15,530 nt of DNA from an uncultured Collinsella sp. (GTDB taxonomy: Bacteria; Actinomycetota; Coriobacteriia; Coriobacteriales; Coriobacteriaceae): positions 1 to 15,530 of the forward strand of contig CABSNF010000051.1 of assembly GCA_902478995.1 (NCBI GenBank), in the 5' to 3' direction. Below are positions 1 through 6,527 of this stretch, piece by piece. Made by a program: the position numbers and the translations under genes. A model generated the notes under the pieces. The model did not search any database, had not been told where the DNA came from, and saw nothing but the letters and a program-made list of their open reading frames with translations. Within the stretch, counting starts at the first letter, position 1. The number at the start of each line of letters is the position of its first letter.

Positions 1-47
1 CTACACTTCTAGCTTCGTCGGCAGCGTCAGATGTGTATAAGAGACAG
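1..47 (+). other. Illumina Nextera i5 adapter (sequencing artefact)
   Basis: Positions 29-47 read AGATGTGTATAAGAGACAG, the Tn5 mosaic end used in Nextera libraries. Positions 15-28 (TCGTCGGCAGCGTC) complete the Read 1 adapter. Positions 7-14 (TTCTAGCT) sit exactly where the 8-nt i5 index belongs and match, from memory, Nextera XT index S515. Positions 1-6 (CTACAC) are the end of the P5 oligo. Genomic sequence therefore begins at 48. Translated on the minus strand, this stretch gives the familiar artefact peptide SYTHLTLPT. Confidence 0.98.
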
Positions 48-739
48 CTCCCAAAAAGAGCGGCACCGGGCCGCTTATCGCCGTTATCGTTGTGCTGGTG
101 GCAATCATCATCGCCCTGGTCGTTTTCTTTGTGATCAAGCCTTTCGACAACGCCGCCACGCAGACGACTGCCGAGGTAGCTAAGCTGCACCATGACGTCG
201 ACGACGATGACCTAAAGCCTCTCGGCGATCCCAACAGCCTGTACGACGATGATGACGATGACGACGAGGATGGCGGCGAAGCAACGCTCTCCGAGCAGAA
301 CCTCTACCGCCGACTGAGCGAATACTACGACTTGCTCGAAGACCTCGACAACTACGTCCGTGGCTGCGCGCAGAACTTCAACGGCAGCTATCTGGAAGAA
401 GATCGCACCACCCGTCAAAATCTCGCCGACGTCGCCGAGCGCACAGAGGACACCATCGAGCAGTATTACGACATCGTCGAGGACCTGGACGTCCCGACGA
501 GCTCTAAGAACTACAGTTCCTGGAAAGACATCGTTGCCCTGTATGACGACCTGGATCACCGCATTGACGCAATCTGTGATGCCTGGGAGATCAGCCTGAA
601 ATACACCAAGCCTGCGGACCACAAGAATGAGATCGTGGCGCCGCTGTCACGCGACAACGTGGCGGGCACCAATGACAATAAGTACCGCCTAGACTTTGAG
701 GAGCGCTATCCCGGCGCCAAACCCGTCGAAGTGAACTAG
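48..739 (+). CDS. Acidic single-pass membrane protein, 5' truncated
   Basis: The function is not recognised. The reading frame is open from the adapter junction (first whole codon at 50) to TAG at 737-739, so the true start is missing and the gene is partial. The visible part starts with a short basic/polar stretch (PKKSGTGP), then about 23 hydrophobic residues rich in Val, Ile, Ala and Leu and ending FFVIKPF: one transmembrane helix. Next comes a roughly 190-residue extracytoplasmic or cytoplasmic domain that is very acidic, with a run of seven Asp followed by Glu-Asp at about 248-271, and helical segments rich in Glu, Asp and Tyr. The lost N-terminus could hold a zinc ribbon, as in many Gram-positive membrane proteins of this design, but nothing here shows it. 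A GTG at 92 lies inside the membrane segment and is not a credible start. The gene converges on topA. Confidence 0.75.
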
Positions 740-767
740 TCGCATGCGACGTTCTTAAACGACTAGT
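735..767. repeat. Inverted repeat straddling the stop codon
   Basis: ACTAGTCG at 735-742 is the exact reverse complement of CGACTAGT at 760-767, an 8-bp perfect stem with a 17-nt loop. The left arm contains the TAG stop (737-739), and a palindrome CGCATGCG (741-748) lies next to it. No T-tract follows, so it is not an intrinsic terminator. The real terminator is at 801-840. Confidence 0.5.
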
Positions 768-800
768 AATTAAAGACCATCCCCAATGACTACGCAAAAA

Positions 801-840
801 ACGAGCGAGGATCATGAGATCCTCGCTCGTTTTTGTTTTA
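801..840. terminator. Bidirectional intrinsic terminator between convergent genes
   Basis: A perfect 13-bp stem (801-813 with 818-830) closes a 4-nt loop, ATGA. On the plus strand it is followed by TTTTTGTTTT (831-840 region). On the minus strand the A-run at 796-801 supplies the T-tract. It lies between the stop of the membrane-protein gene (739) and the stop of topA (862) and should end both transcripts. Confidence 0.92.
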
Positions 841-861
841 GTCAATGTTCCGACTGCGCCG

Positions 862-3456
862 TTACTTGTCGGCGGCTGCTTTCTTGGCAGTCGACTTCTT
901 CGCGGTCGTTTTCTTGGCGGCAGTGGCTTTCTTAGCCGTCGTCTTCTTGACCGCCGTCGTCTTCTTTGCCGTGCTCGCCTTGGTCGTGGTCTTGCGACCG
1001 CGGGCGGGCTTCTTCTCCTTGGTCGGGCAGTCCATGTTGACGCAGATGCGCCACGGGCCGCGCGCCGTGTTGACCACCACGATGGGAGCGCCGCACTCGG
1101 GGCAGGTCTCACCCGTCGCCTCGAGCTTACCGCGCGCCGGCAGAGGATAGCTCACACCGCAGTCATCGTAGTTGGTACAGCGGATAAAGCGCTTGCCGCT
1201 CTTCTCGCTCTTGTGCGCGATCAGGTCGCCATGGCGTCCGGCCTCGGCGCACACCTTGCACTCGCCCACCTTAAGGTCAGGCTCGTAGTTGGTGGGGCAC
1301 GTGGGGTTCACGCAAATCTCGAAGGCCTTCTGGCGGAACGGCTGGCACTTAATGCGCGGCGCGCCGCACTCGGGGCACACGGCTGCCTCGCCCTCGAGCG
1401 GGCTTACCTTGACGCCGCTCGGCACCGGATAGGTCACATCGCAGTCGGGCCAGCCCATGCAGCCGATAAAGCTGCCACGGGTCTTGGCACTCGTCTTCAT
1501 AACCAAGTCCTTGCCGCACTTGGGGCAAGCGCCCACGCGCGCATCGGCCGTGACGGCGTCGCTGATGGCGTCGCCCAGCTCCTGCGTGTGCTTGAGCAGC
1601 TCGTCGAGCACGCCAGCCAGCAGCGCGCGCGAGTGCGCCACGACATGCTCTTCGGTATCCTCGCCGCGCTCGACGCGGGTCATATCGCCATCAAGCTCGC
1701 TGGTCATATCGGGGCTCGTGATGCGCGGGGCAAACTGCGTCAGTGCATCGATGATGGCGATGCCCAGCTGGCTCGGCTCAACGGGATCGTTTTTGAGATA
1801 GCGCACGGCGTACAGGCGCTCGATGATGCTCGCGCGCGTGGACTTGGTGCCCAGGCCGCGCTTTTCCATCTCCTGCACGAGCTTGCCCTGGCTGTAGCGC
1901 GCGGGCGGCTCGGTCTGCTTGGCCTCGAGTTTAATGTCGAACACATCGACCGTATCGCCCTGCTCCAGCGGCGGCATCTGCTCATCGCGCTTAAGTCCAT
2001 ACGGATACGCCTCGCGGAAGCCCGGAGTCACGAGCACATCGCCCGAAGCCACGAACGGCTCACCGTTCACGTCAAGCTCGAGCTTGGTGTTCTCGATGGT
2101 CGCAGGACCCATAAGCGTCGCCAGGAAGCGGCGGGCGATGAGGTCGTAGAGCTTGCGCTGGCCGCCGTCGAGCGTGGACGGATCGCCCTCGCCCGTGGGG
2201 TAGATAGGCGGGTGGTCGGTGGTCTCGACTTTACCGCGCGTGGGCTTCATGGGGCCAGCGAGTACCTTTTTGCACACGGGCGCCAGCGCCGGGTTGATCT
2301 TTGCCAGATCGCTCACCACGGCGCCCAGATCGAGCGTCGCGGGGTACACGGTGTTGTCGACACGCGGGTAGCTGATGAGGCCCGCCATGTAGAGGGACTC
2401 GGCGATGCGCATGGTACGCGCGGGCGAGATGCCCTCGGCTGCGGCGGCAGCCTGCAGCGAGGTGGTCGCAAACGGCGTGGGCGGCTGCTGCTTGCGCGAG
2501 CGCTTGGTCACCGCGGCGACGGTTGCCGTCGCGACGCCGTCGACGTGACCGTACGCCGTCTCAGCAGCATCCTTGTCGGTAAAACGCGCTGTCTTGTGCG
2601 CGATCTTAAAGCGATCATCCTCGGCAGCGCCCTGCGCAGCACCCATGCCGCGAATCTGCCAATAGTCCTCGGGCACAAACGCCATGCGCTCGCGCTCGCG
2701 CTCGACCACCAGGGCAAGCGTCGGCGTCTGCACGCGGCCGGCGGAGCGCACATTGCCAAAGCCGCCAAACTTGGCGAGCGTCAGGTAGCGCGTGAGCACC
2801 GCACCCCAAATGAGGTCGATGTGCTGACGGCTCTCGCCGGCGTCGGCCAGATTCTGGTCGAGCGAGACGAGATTATCGAAGGCCTGCGTGATCTCGGCCT
2901 TGGTAAACGAAGAATACTGGGCGCGGGCGACCGGCAAGTCCGGCGCAACCTCGCGCACCTTGTTGAGGGCGTCCGAACCGATCAGCTCGCCCTCGCGATC
3001 GAAGTCCGTGGCGATGATGACGCTGTCGGACTTCTTGGCAAGGTTCTTGAGCGAGCGAATGAGCTCCTTCTCGGCCGGCAGCTTAATGACGGGTGCCCAG
3101 GTGAGATAAGGCAGGCTCTCGAGCTTCCAGCCCTTGATGGAGATACCGTCGGCAAGAAACGGCTTGCGCTTAGTGTCGTAGGGCGGACGAGCCAGGCCAT
3201 CGGGCATGTCGGCCGGCAGCATCTCGCCGTCCTCGGTAACCGAATACCAGCCCAGCTTTTTATCGAACAGCACGCTGTCGCAAAAATCGGGCGCAAGGAT
3301 GTGACCGGCAAGGCCGATGGTCACGCACTCCTCGCCCTTCCACTCAAAACGGTAGATGGCGGTGTTGTACACCTTATCCTTTTTGGGTTTGCCCGTGGAC
3401 AGACGCTCGGCGATCTGACGCGCGGCGTCGTTTTTCTCGGCGATGATGAGCTTCAA
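862..3456 (-). CDS. topA: Type IA DNA topoisomerase with zinc ribbons and Lys-rich tail
   Basis: Relaxes negatively supercoiled DNA by cutting and rejoining one strand through a tyrosyl-DNA intermediate. The TOPRIM domain has the acidic motif ATDFDREGE (D151, D153, E157). The active-site tyrosine is Y363 in SYPRVDN. Four Cys4 zinc-ribbon modules follow (C644/647/666/672, C694/697/715/720, C733/736/760/766, C785/788/805/810). The last ~45 residues are a histone H1-like tail of Lys, Ala and Thr, similar in idea to the basic tails of actinobacterial TopA. The N-terminus (MKLIIAEK) and the SYPR motif are closer to archaeal TopA/topoisomerase III than to the classical bacterial TopA, which starts with a VESPAKA-type motif. 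Length is 864 aa. The start is TTG at 3456, fixed by AGGAG at 3464-3468. It is the last gene of the tat-hyp series, 54 nt after hypB, and ends at the bidirectional terminator. Confidence 0.93.
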   Translation of the reverse strand: MKLIIAEKNDAARQIAERLSTGKPKKDKVYNTAIYRFEWKGEECVTIGLAGHILAPDFCDSVLFDKKLGWYSVTEDGEMLPADMPDGLARPPYDTKRKPFLADGISIKGWKLESLPYLTWAPVIKLPAEKELIRSLKNLAKKSDSVIIATDFDREGELIGSDALNKVREVAPDLPVARAQYSSFTKAEITQAFDNLVSLDQNLADAGESRQHIDLIWGAVLTRYLTLAKFGGFGNVRSAGRVQTPTLALVVERERERMAFVPEDYWQIRGMGAAQGAAEDDRFKIAHKTARFTDKDAAETAYGHVDGVATATVAAVTKRSRKQQPPTPFATTSLQAAAAAEGISPARTMRIAESLYMAGLISYPRVDNTVYPATLDLGAVVSDLAKINPALAPVCKKVLAGPMKPTRGKVETTDHPPIYPTGEGDPSTLDGGQRKLYDLIARRFLATLMGPATIENTKLELDVNGEPFVASGDVLVTPGFREAYPYGLKRDEQMPPLEQGDTVDVFDIKLEAKQTEPPARYSQGKLVQEMEKRGLGTKSTRASIIERLYAVRYLKNDPVEPSQLGIAIIDALTQFAPRITSPDMTSELDGDMTRVERGEDTEEHVVAHSRALLAGVLDELLKHTQELGDAISDAVTADARVGACPKCGKDLVMKTSAKTRGSFIGCMGWPDCDVTYPVPSGVKVSPLEGEAAVCPECGAPRIKCQPFRQKAFEICVNPTCPTNYEPDLKVGECKVCAEAGRHGDLIAHKSEKSGKRFIRCTNYDDCGVSYPLPARGKLEATGETCPECGAPIVVVNTARGPWRICVNMDCPTKEKKPARGRKTTTKASTAKKTTAVKKTTAKKATAAKKTTAKKSTAKKAAADK

Positions 3457-3510
3457 AAGAGGCTCCTATCTCGTGTCTCTGCGGCTACGCCCGCCCGTAT
3501 GGCGGCCGAT

Positions 3511-4194
3511 TTACGCCCTTGCTTGCTCGATCTGCCCGATGAGCCAATCGCACCAGGCATCCATGCCCTCGCCCTTGCGCGCGCTCACGGCAAACCGCGG
3601 CGCCTGCGGATTGAGGTCATCGAGTGTCTTAGTATACCTATCCATGTCAAAATCGAAAGCCGGGGCCACGTCGACCTTATTGAGCAGCTGCGCGCCGGCG
3701 TGCTGGAAGATGCCCGGGTACTTGATGGGCTTGTCGTCGCCCTCGGGCACCGAGAGAATCATGATGGACAGGTTCTCGCCCAGGTCAAAGTCGACCGGGC
3801 AGACTAGGTTGCCCACGTTTTCGATAAAAATGACGTCGATGTTATCGAGCCCAACGGCCTGGTCAAACGCGTCAACGGCCTCCATGATCATGTTGCCCTC
3901 GAGGTGGCACAGGCCGCCCGTGTTGATCTGGATGGCGGGCATGCCGGCTTCCTTCATGGTGATGGCGTCGACATCCGAGGCGATATCGCCCTCGATGACG
4001 GCACAGCGCAGGCCGGCCTTGTCACGCAGGCGCTCGTTGGTGCCCAGGATCGTGGTGGTCTTGCCCGAACCGGGGCTCGACAAGACGTTGATCACATAGG
4101 TGTTTGTCTCATTAAATCGCTGACGCAGCTGATCTGCCAGGCGCTCGTTGCGCGACAGAATCGGCGACGCGATATCAATCGTTTTCTCAGCCAT
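3511..4194 (-). CDS. hypB: Hydrogenase nickel-insertion GTPase HypB
   Basis: Metal-binding SIMIBI-class GTPase that hands nickel to the [NiFe]-hydrogenase large subunit together with HypA (family knowledge). Length is 227 aa, normal for the core domain. Visible motifs are the Walker A SSPGSGKTT (39-47), IEGD (67-70), the nickel/zinc site GLCHLE (C96, H97) and NVGNLVCP (C132), the guanine-specificity motif NKVD (172-175) and SARKGEG (204-210). The His-rich N-terminus of some homologues and the CxxCGC nickel motif of E. coli HypB are absent, so nickel storage is unlikely. Start ATG at 4194 has AAGGAG at 4203-4208. It follows hypA by 55 nt and precedes topA by 54 nt. No hydrogenase structural gene or hypCDEF is in the window. 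Confidence 0.95.
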   Translation of the reverse strand: MAEKTIDIASPILSRNERLADQLRQRFNETNTYVINVLSSPGSGKTTTILGTNERLRDKAGLRCAVIEGDIASDVDAITMKEAGMPAIQINTGGLCHLEGNMIMEAVDAFDQAVGLDNIDVIFIENVGNLVCPVDFDLGENLSIMILSVPEGDDKPIKYPGIFQHAGAQLLNKVDVAPAFDFDMDRYTKTLDDLNPQAPRFAVSARKGEGMDAWCDWLIGQIEQARA

Positions 4195-4249
4195 ACTTAG
4201 CGCTCCTTACTTTGGCCCCTTTATACCCCATCACCAGATGGCTAGCGGG

Positions 4250-4606
4250 CTAATCGTCGGGGGTTTCGATTTCGATACTCGCGATATCGAACTCGCGGCC
4301 GTGCAGTAGGCGCACGTTGGCACCACCACACTGGGGACAGCGACAGTGGAAGCGATCGTGGTCGAAGACCTCGCCGCAGTCCAGGCATTCACTTTGTGGG
4401 TGAATCTCCTCAACCGCGAGCTCGCAGCCCCGCGTGAGCGGGTCCTCGTCGCGAAACGTCTCCCACGCAAAGTCGAGCGCCTCGCGCACGACCTCGGTCA
4501 TATCCCCGATACGCAGCGTTACCAAAACGGCGCGCGAGGCCCCCGCCCCACGCGCCGCGCGAACCACTGTATCGAGTATGCCGTTGACAATGCCAACCTC
4601 GTGCAT
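4250..4606 (-). CDS. hypA: Hydrogenase/urease nickel chaperone HypA
   Basis: Small nickel chaperone that docks with HypB and the hydrogenase large subunit. At 118 aa it is typical in length. It begins MHE, so the nickel-binding His2 and Glu3 follow the initiator Met directly, which confirms the start. The structural zinc site is two CxxC pairs, C74/C77 and C90/C93, with an extra Cys at 88. The C-terminal EFDIASIEIE is typical of the family. Start ATG at 4606 has AGGAG at 4616-4620. The SD overlaps the acidic 3' end of tatC, whose TAA stop (4613-4615) is only 6 nt from this ATG, so translation is probably coupled to tatC. Confidence 0.95.
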   Translation of the reverse strand: MHEVGIVNGILDTVVRAARGAGASRAVLVTLRIGDMTEVVREALDFAWETFRDEDPLTRGCELAVEEIHPQSECLDCGEVFDHDRFHCRCPQCGGANVRLLHGREFDIASIEIETPDD

Positions 4607-4612
4607 ACCGAT

Positions 4613-5404
4613 TTACTCCTCGTCGTCCTCGTCGTCCGAGAACAGGTCCAGACGACTCACGAACAAGCCCTCCTTGCCCTCGCGTGCGGTAATGACCACA
4701 CGGGCGATGGCAAGCGAAATCTCGTAGAGCGAGAGCAGGGCGCCATACATGAGGCCCAGCGTAACGGGCGAGCCGTCGGGCGTAATCACAGCCGAGCCCA
4801 CAAGCAGGCCAACGTATACGTAACGCCAGGCACTGCGGAAGGCCGCATAGGACACGATGTGGAAAACGGACAGGTAGAAGATGATGAGCGGCAGCTCAAA
4901 CGCCACACCAAAGCCGATCATAAAGAGCAGCTCCATGTTGACGTAGTTCTCCAGATCGGGCAGCGCCGTAGCGACAGCCAAGGTCTCGCCGATGAGCCAC
5001 TCAAAGCCCGCCGGGATGATGATGAAGTAGCAGAAGATGGCACCCAGGAAGAACAGCACCGTCGAGGCGAGCACCGTGGGCACAACCCACTTGCGCTCGT
5101 TGGGGCGCAGTGCCGGCAGGAAAAATGCCAGAATCTGCCAGATGATCATGGGCGTGCACATGACCACGGCCATCTTGATGGCAAGCGAGAAGCGCAGGCC
5201 AAAGCCGCCGAGCGTGGTGGTGATGTAAAACTTACCGTCCGGCACAAAGGAGCGGATGGGGTCTTCCAGGATGTCGAGAACCACGGGCGTGGCGAAATAC
5301 AGCACGATAGCGGCAGCAAACACCGATACGACCACGATGGTCAGACGGCGACGGAGTTCCCCCAAATGATCGAAGAGCGGCATGCGCGCAGGTCCGATAG
5401 GCAT
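4613..5404 (-). CDS. tatC: Twin-arginine translocase subunit TatC
   Basis: Polytopic receptor of the Tat system, which recognises the twin-arginine signal peptide of folded proteins at the cytoplasmic membrane. 263 aa with six hydrophobic segments. Diagnostic residues are the N-terminal HLGELRRRL (13-21, catalytically important E16), the cytoplasmic loop PALRPNERK (E103), GFGVAFELP (E170) and ITPDGSP (D210). The C-terminus is a cytoplasmic acidic tail ending EDDEE. Start ATG at 5404 overlaps the TAA of the upstream tatA/B-type gene as TAATG, with AAAGGAGG about 10 nt upstream. An in-frame Met at residue 8 lacks an SD at the right distance. Tat exports the small subunits of many [NiFe]-hydrogenases, which makes its linkage to hypA/hypB meaningful. 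Confidence 0.96.
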   Translation of the reverse strand: MPIGPARMPLFDHLGELRRRLTIVVVSVFAAAIVLYFATPVVLDILEDPIRSFVPDGKFYITTTLGGFGLRFSLAIKMAVVMCTPMIIWQILAFFLPALRPNERKWVVPTVLASTVLFFLGAIFCYFIIIPAGFEWLIGETLAVATALPDLENYVNMELLFMIGFGVAFELPLIIFYLSVFHIVSYAAFRSAWRYVYVGLLVGSAVITPDGSPVTLGLMYGALLSLYEISLAIARVVITAREGKEGLFVSRLDLFSDDEDDEE

Positions 5405-6009
5405 TACTCATCGCCTCCTTTCGGGGCGTCGGCGGCAGCGGCTTCGTCCTCGGCCTCGAGCTCGCGGGCGAGCTGGTCGACGACGGCTTTGCGCTTGCGG
5501 GGACGACGGGCGTAGAGGTCAGCCGTCGTGGGCTCTGCCGGCTCGGGCTCGGACTCCGGCTCTTCAGCAGGCTCGGACTCGACGGTGGCAGTGGCAGGCT
5601 CGGCCTCGGTGGACTCGGCGCCCTCGGCCTCCTCAGCAGCACCTTCGCCCTCAGCAGCACCTTCGCCCTCAGCAGCACCCTCGCTTGCGGCCTTCTCGGC
5701 AGCAAGGCGGGCACGGCGCTCGGCAAAGGTCTCCTTCTTTGCGGGCGCAGCTGTCTCGACGGCATCCTCGTCTGCATCGGAATCGTCATCGACGGCAGTC
5801 TTCTTGGGCTTGACCGGGGCCGACGCGGCCTCGCTCACCGGATCGATAATCTCGGACTGAACAACGGCCGTCATCTTTTCCTGCGTCTCGCGGAACTGAC
5901 GGATGGCACGGCCGATCGTACGGCCCATCTGTGGGAGCTTATCCGGGCCAAACAGCAAAAAGCCGAAGACCACGATGATCGCGAGCTCACCCTCTCCAAT
6001 ACCAAACAC
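5404..6009 (-). CDS. TatA/TatB-family translocase protein
   Basis: Single-helix Tat component that forms the pore or receptor complex with TatC. Starting at GTG 6009 (GGAGG at 6015-6019, 5 nt away) the protein is 201 aa and begins MFGIGEGELAIIV, the canonical N-terminus. One transmembrane helix (about 8-20) leads to the hinge FGPDKLP and an amphipathic helix (MGRTIGRAIRQF). The early Glu at position 8 and the length argue for TatB-like. The hinge is equally like Gram-positive TatA, so the subtype is left open. The rest (about 65-201) is a disordered, Glu/Ala/Pro-rich acidic region with a repeated AEGEGA unit, ending in a basic patch RRPRKRK and an acidic tail. This is far longer than a standard TatA. 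The gene overlaps tatC by 1 nt. A longer in-frame start at 6054 would add 15 non-family residues. Confidence 0.9.
   Translation of the reverse strand: MFGIGEGELAIIVVFGFLLFGPDKLPQMGRTIGRAIRQFRETQEKMTAVVQSEIIDPVSEAASAPVKPKKTAVDDDSDADEDAVETAAPAKKETFAERRARLAAEKAASEGAAEGEGAAEGEGAAEEAEGAESTEAEPATATVESEPAEEPESEPEPAEPTTADLYARRPRKRKAVVDQLARELEAEDEAAAADAPKGGDE
5633..5683. repeat. 18-bp tandem repeat inside the tatA/B-type gene
   Basis: Units at 5633-5650 and 5651-5668 are identical (TCAGCAGCACCTTCGCCC on the plus strand). A third, partial unit at 5669-5683 has one mismatch. The repeat is in frame (six codons) and encodes the EGAAEG-type repeats of the acidic linker, so copy-number change would alter linker length without a frameshift. 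Confidence 0.85.
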
Positions 6010-6084
6010 ACATACCTCCAAGGCTCGATGTGAGTCGAGCCCGCACCGCGCCATTCGGCCGGAACTCGTCTATTCATTCGGTCA

Positions 6085-6118
6085 AGTATAGCGCCCGGAC
6101 GCCAAAACGTCCGAGCGC
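6085..6118 (-). promoter_or_regulatory. Candidate promoter with palindrome upstream of tat-hyp-topA
   Basis: On the minus strand TATACT (6085-6090) is a good -10 candidate about 76 nt upstream of the tatA/B GTG. Directly upstream lies an 11-bp inverted repeat (6091-6101 with 6108-6118, one G-T wobble, 6-nt loop CCAAAA). At 17-nt spacing the -35 would be CGGACG, a poor match. The palindrome fills the spacer, as an operator would. It could instead be a weak terminator for the STAS gene, though no proper T-tract follows. Confidence 0.4.
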
Positions 6119-6161
6119 ATCACAAACATATGCCAAACGGCACGCCCTTTTGGGGCAAAGA

Positions 6162-6476
6162 TTATGCAGCGGTGATCGAAATCTCCTGGTCGACACCCAA
6201 CAGCTGGACCACGCGCATCACCGGGGGCTGCACATTGGTGCAGCTAAAGCGCTTGCCGTGGTCGACCGCGTGGTGCGCGGCGCCCACGAGCACGCCAATG
6301 CCCGTCGAATCGATGTAGCTCACCTGGGCAAAATCGAGCTCAACGGCCTCGGTGGGCTGCTCGAGCGCCAGGTCGATGGCATTGCGCAGGCTATCGGCGT
6401 TAGAGATATCGATCTCGCCGGTTACCTTAATGGTGTAGAGCTCTGGCGTGGGGTTGGTGGAAATACCCAAATCCAT
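6162..6476 (-). CDS. STAS-domain anti-sigma factor antagonist
   Basis: SpoIIAA/RsbV-like protein of 104 aa. In this family the unphosphorylated form binds an anti-sigma kinase and frees a sigma factor. The visible signature is YIDSTGIGVLV with the phosphorylatable serine at 57, preceded by VTGEIDISNA, the usual first strand and turn of the STAS fold. Start ATG at 6476 has AAAGGAG at 6484-6490. No kinase (RsbW/SpoIIAB), phosphatase or sigma factor gene adjoins it, so its partner must be elsewhere. It lies 51 nt downstream of the aminotransferase gene and may be read from the same promoter. The C-terminal half (RVVQLLGVDQEISI) is also standard for the fold. Confidence 0.88.
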   Translation of the reverse strand: MDLGISTNPTPELYTIKVTGEIDISNADSLRNAIDLALEQPTEAVELDFAQVSYIDSTGIGVLVGAAHHAVDHGKRFSCTNVQPPVMRVVQLLGVDQEISITAA

Positions 6477-6527
6477 GTATATGCTCCTTTACGTATCGAA
6501 GGTGCGGATAGTACGGGAAGCCGCGCG

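Noticed and set aside
820..1010. Lys/Ala/Thr repeats at the 3' end of topA as a frameshift or assembly error
   Set aside because: Codons stay in frame to a clean stop, and basic tails of this kind are known for actinobacterial TopA.
814..3807. A very long open frame antisense to topA and hypB
   Set aside because: It is a by-product of GC-rich codon bias. topA and hypB have full domain sets, SD sites and correct stops, while the antisense product is Arg/His/Ala/Leu-rich low-complexity sequence.
6010..6054. A longer tatA/B start at 6054
   Set aside because: It adds 15 residues before the canonical MFGIG N-terminus, and GGAGG is placed for the GTG at 6009.
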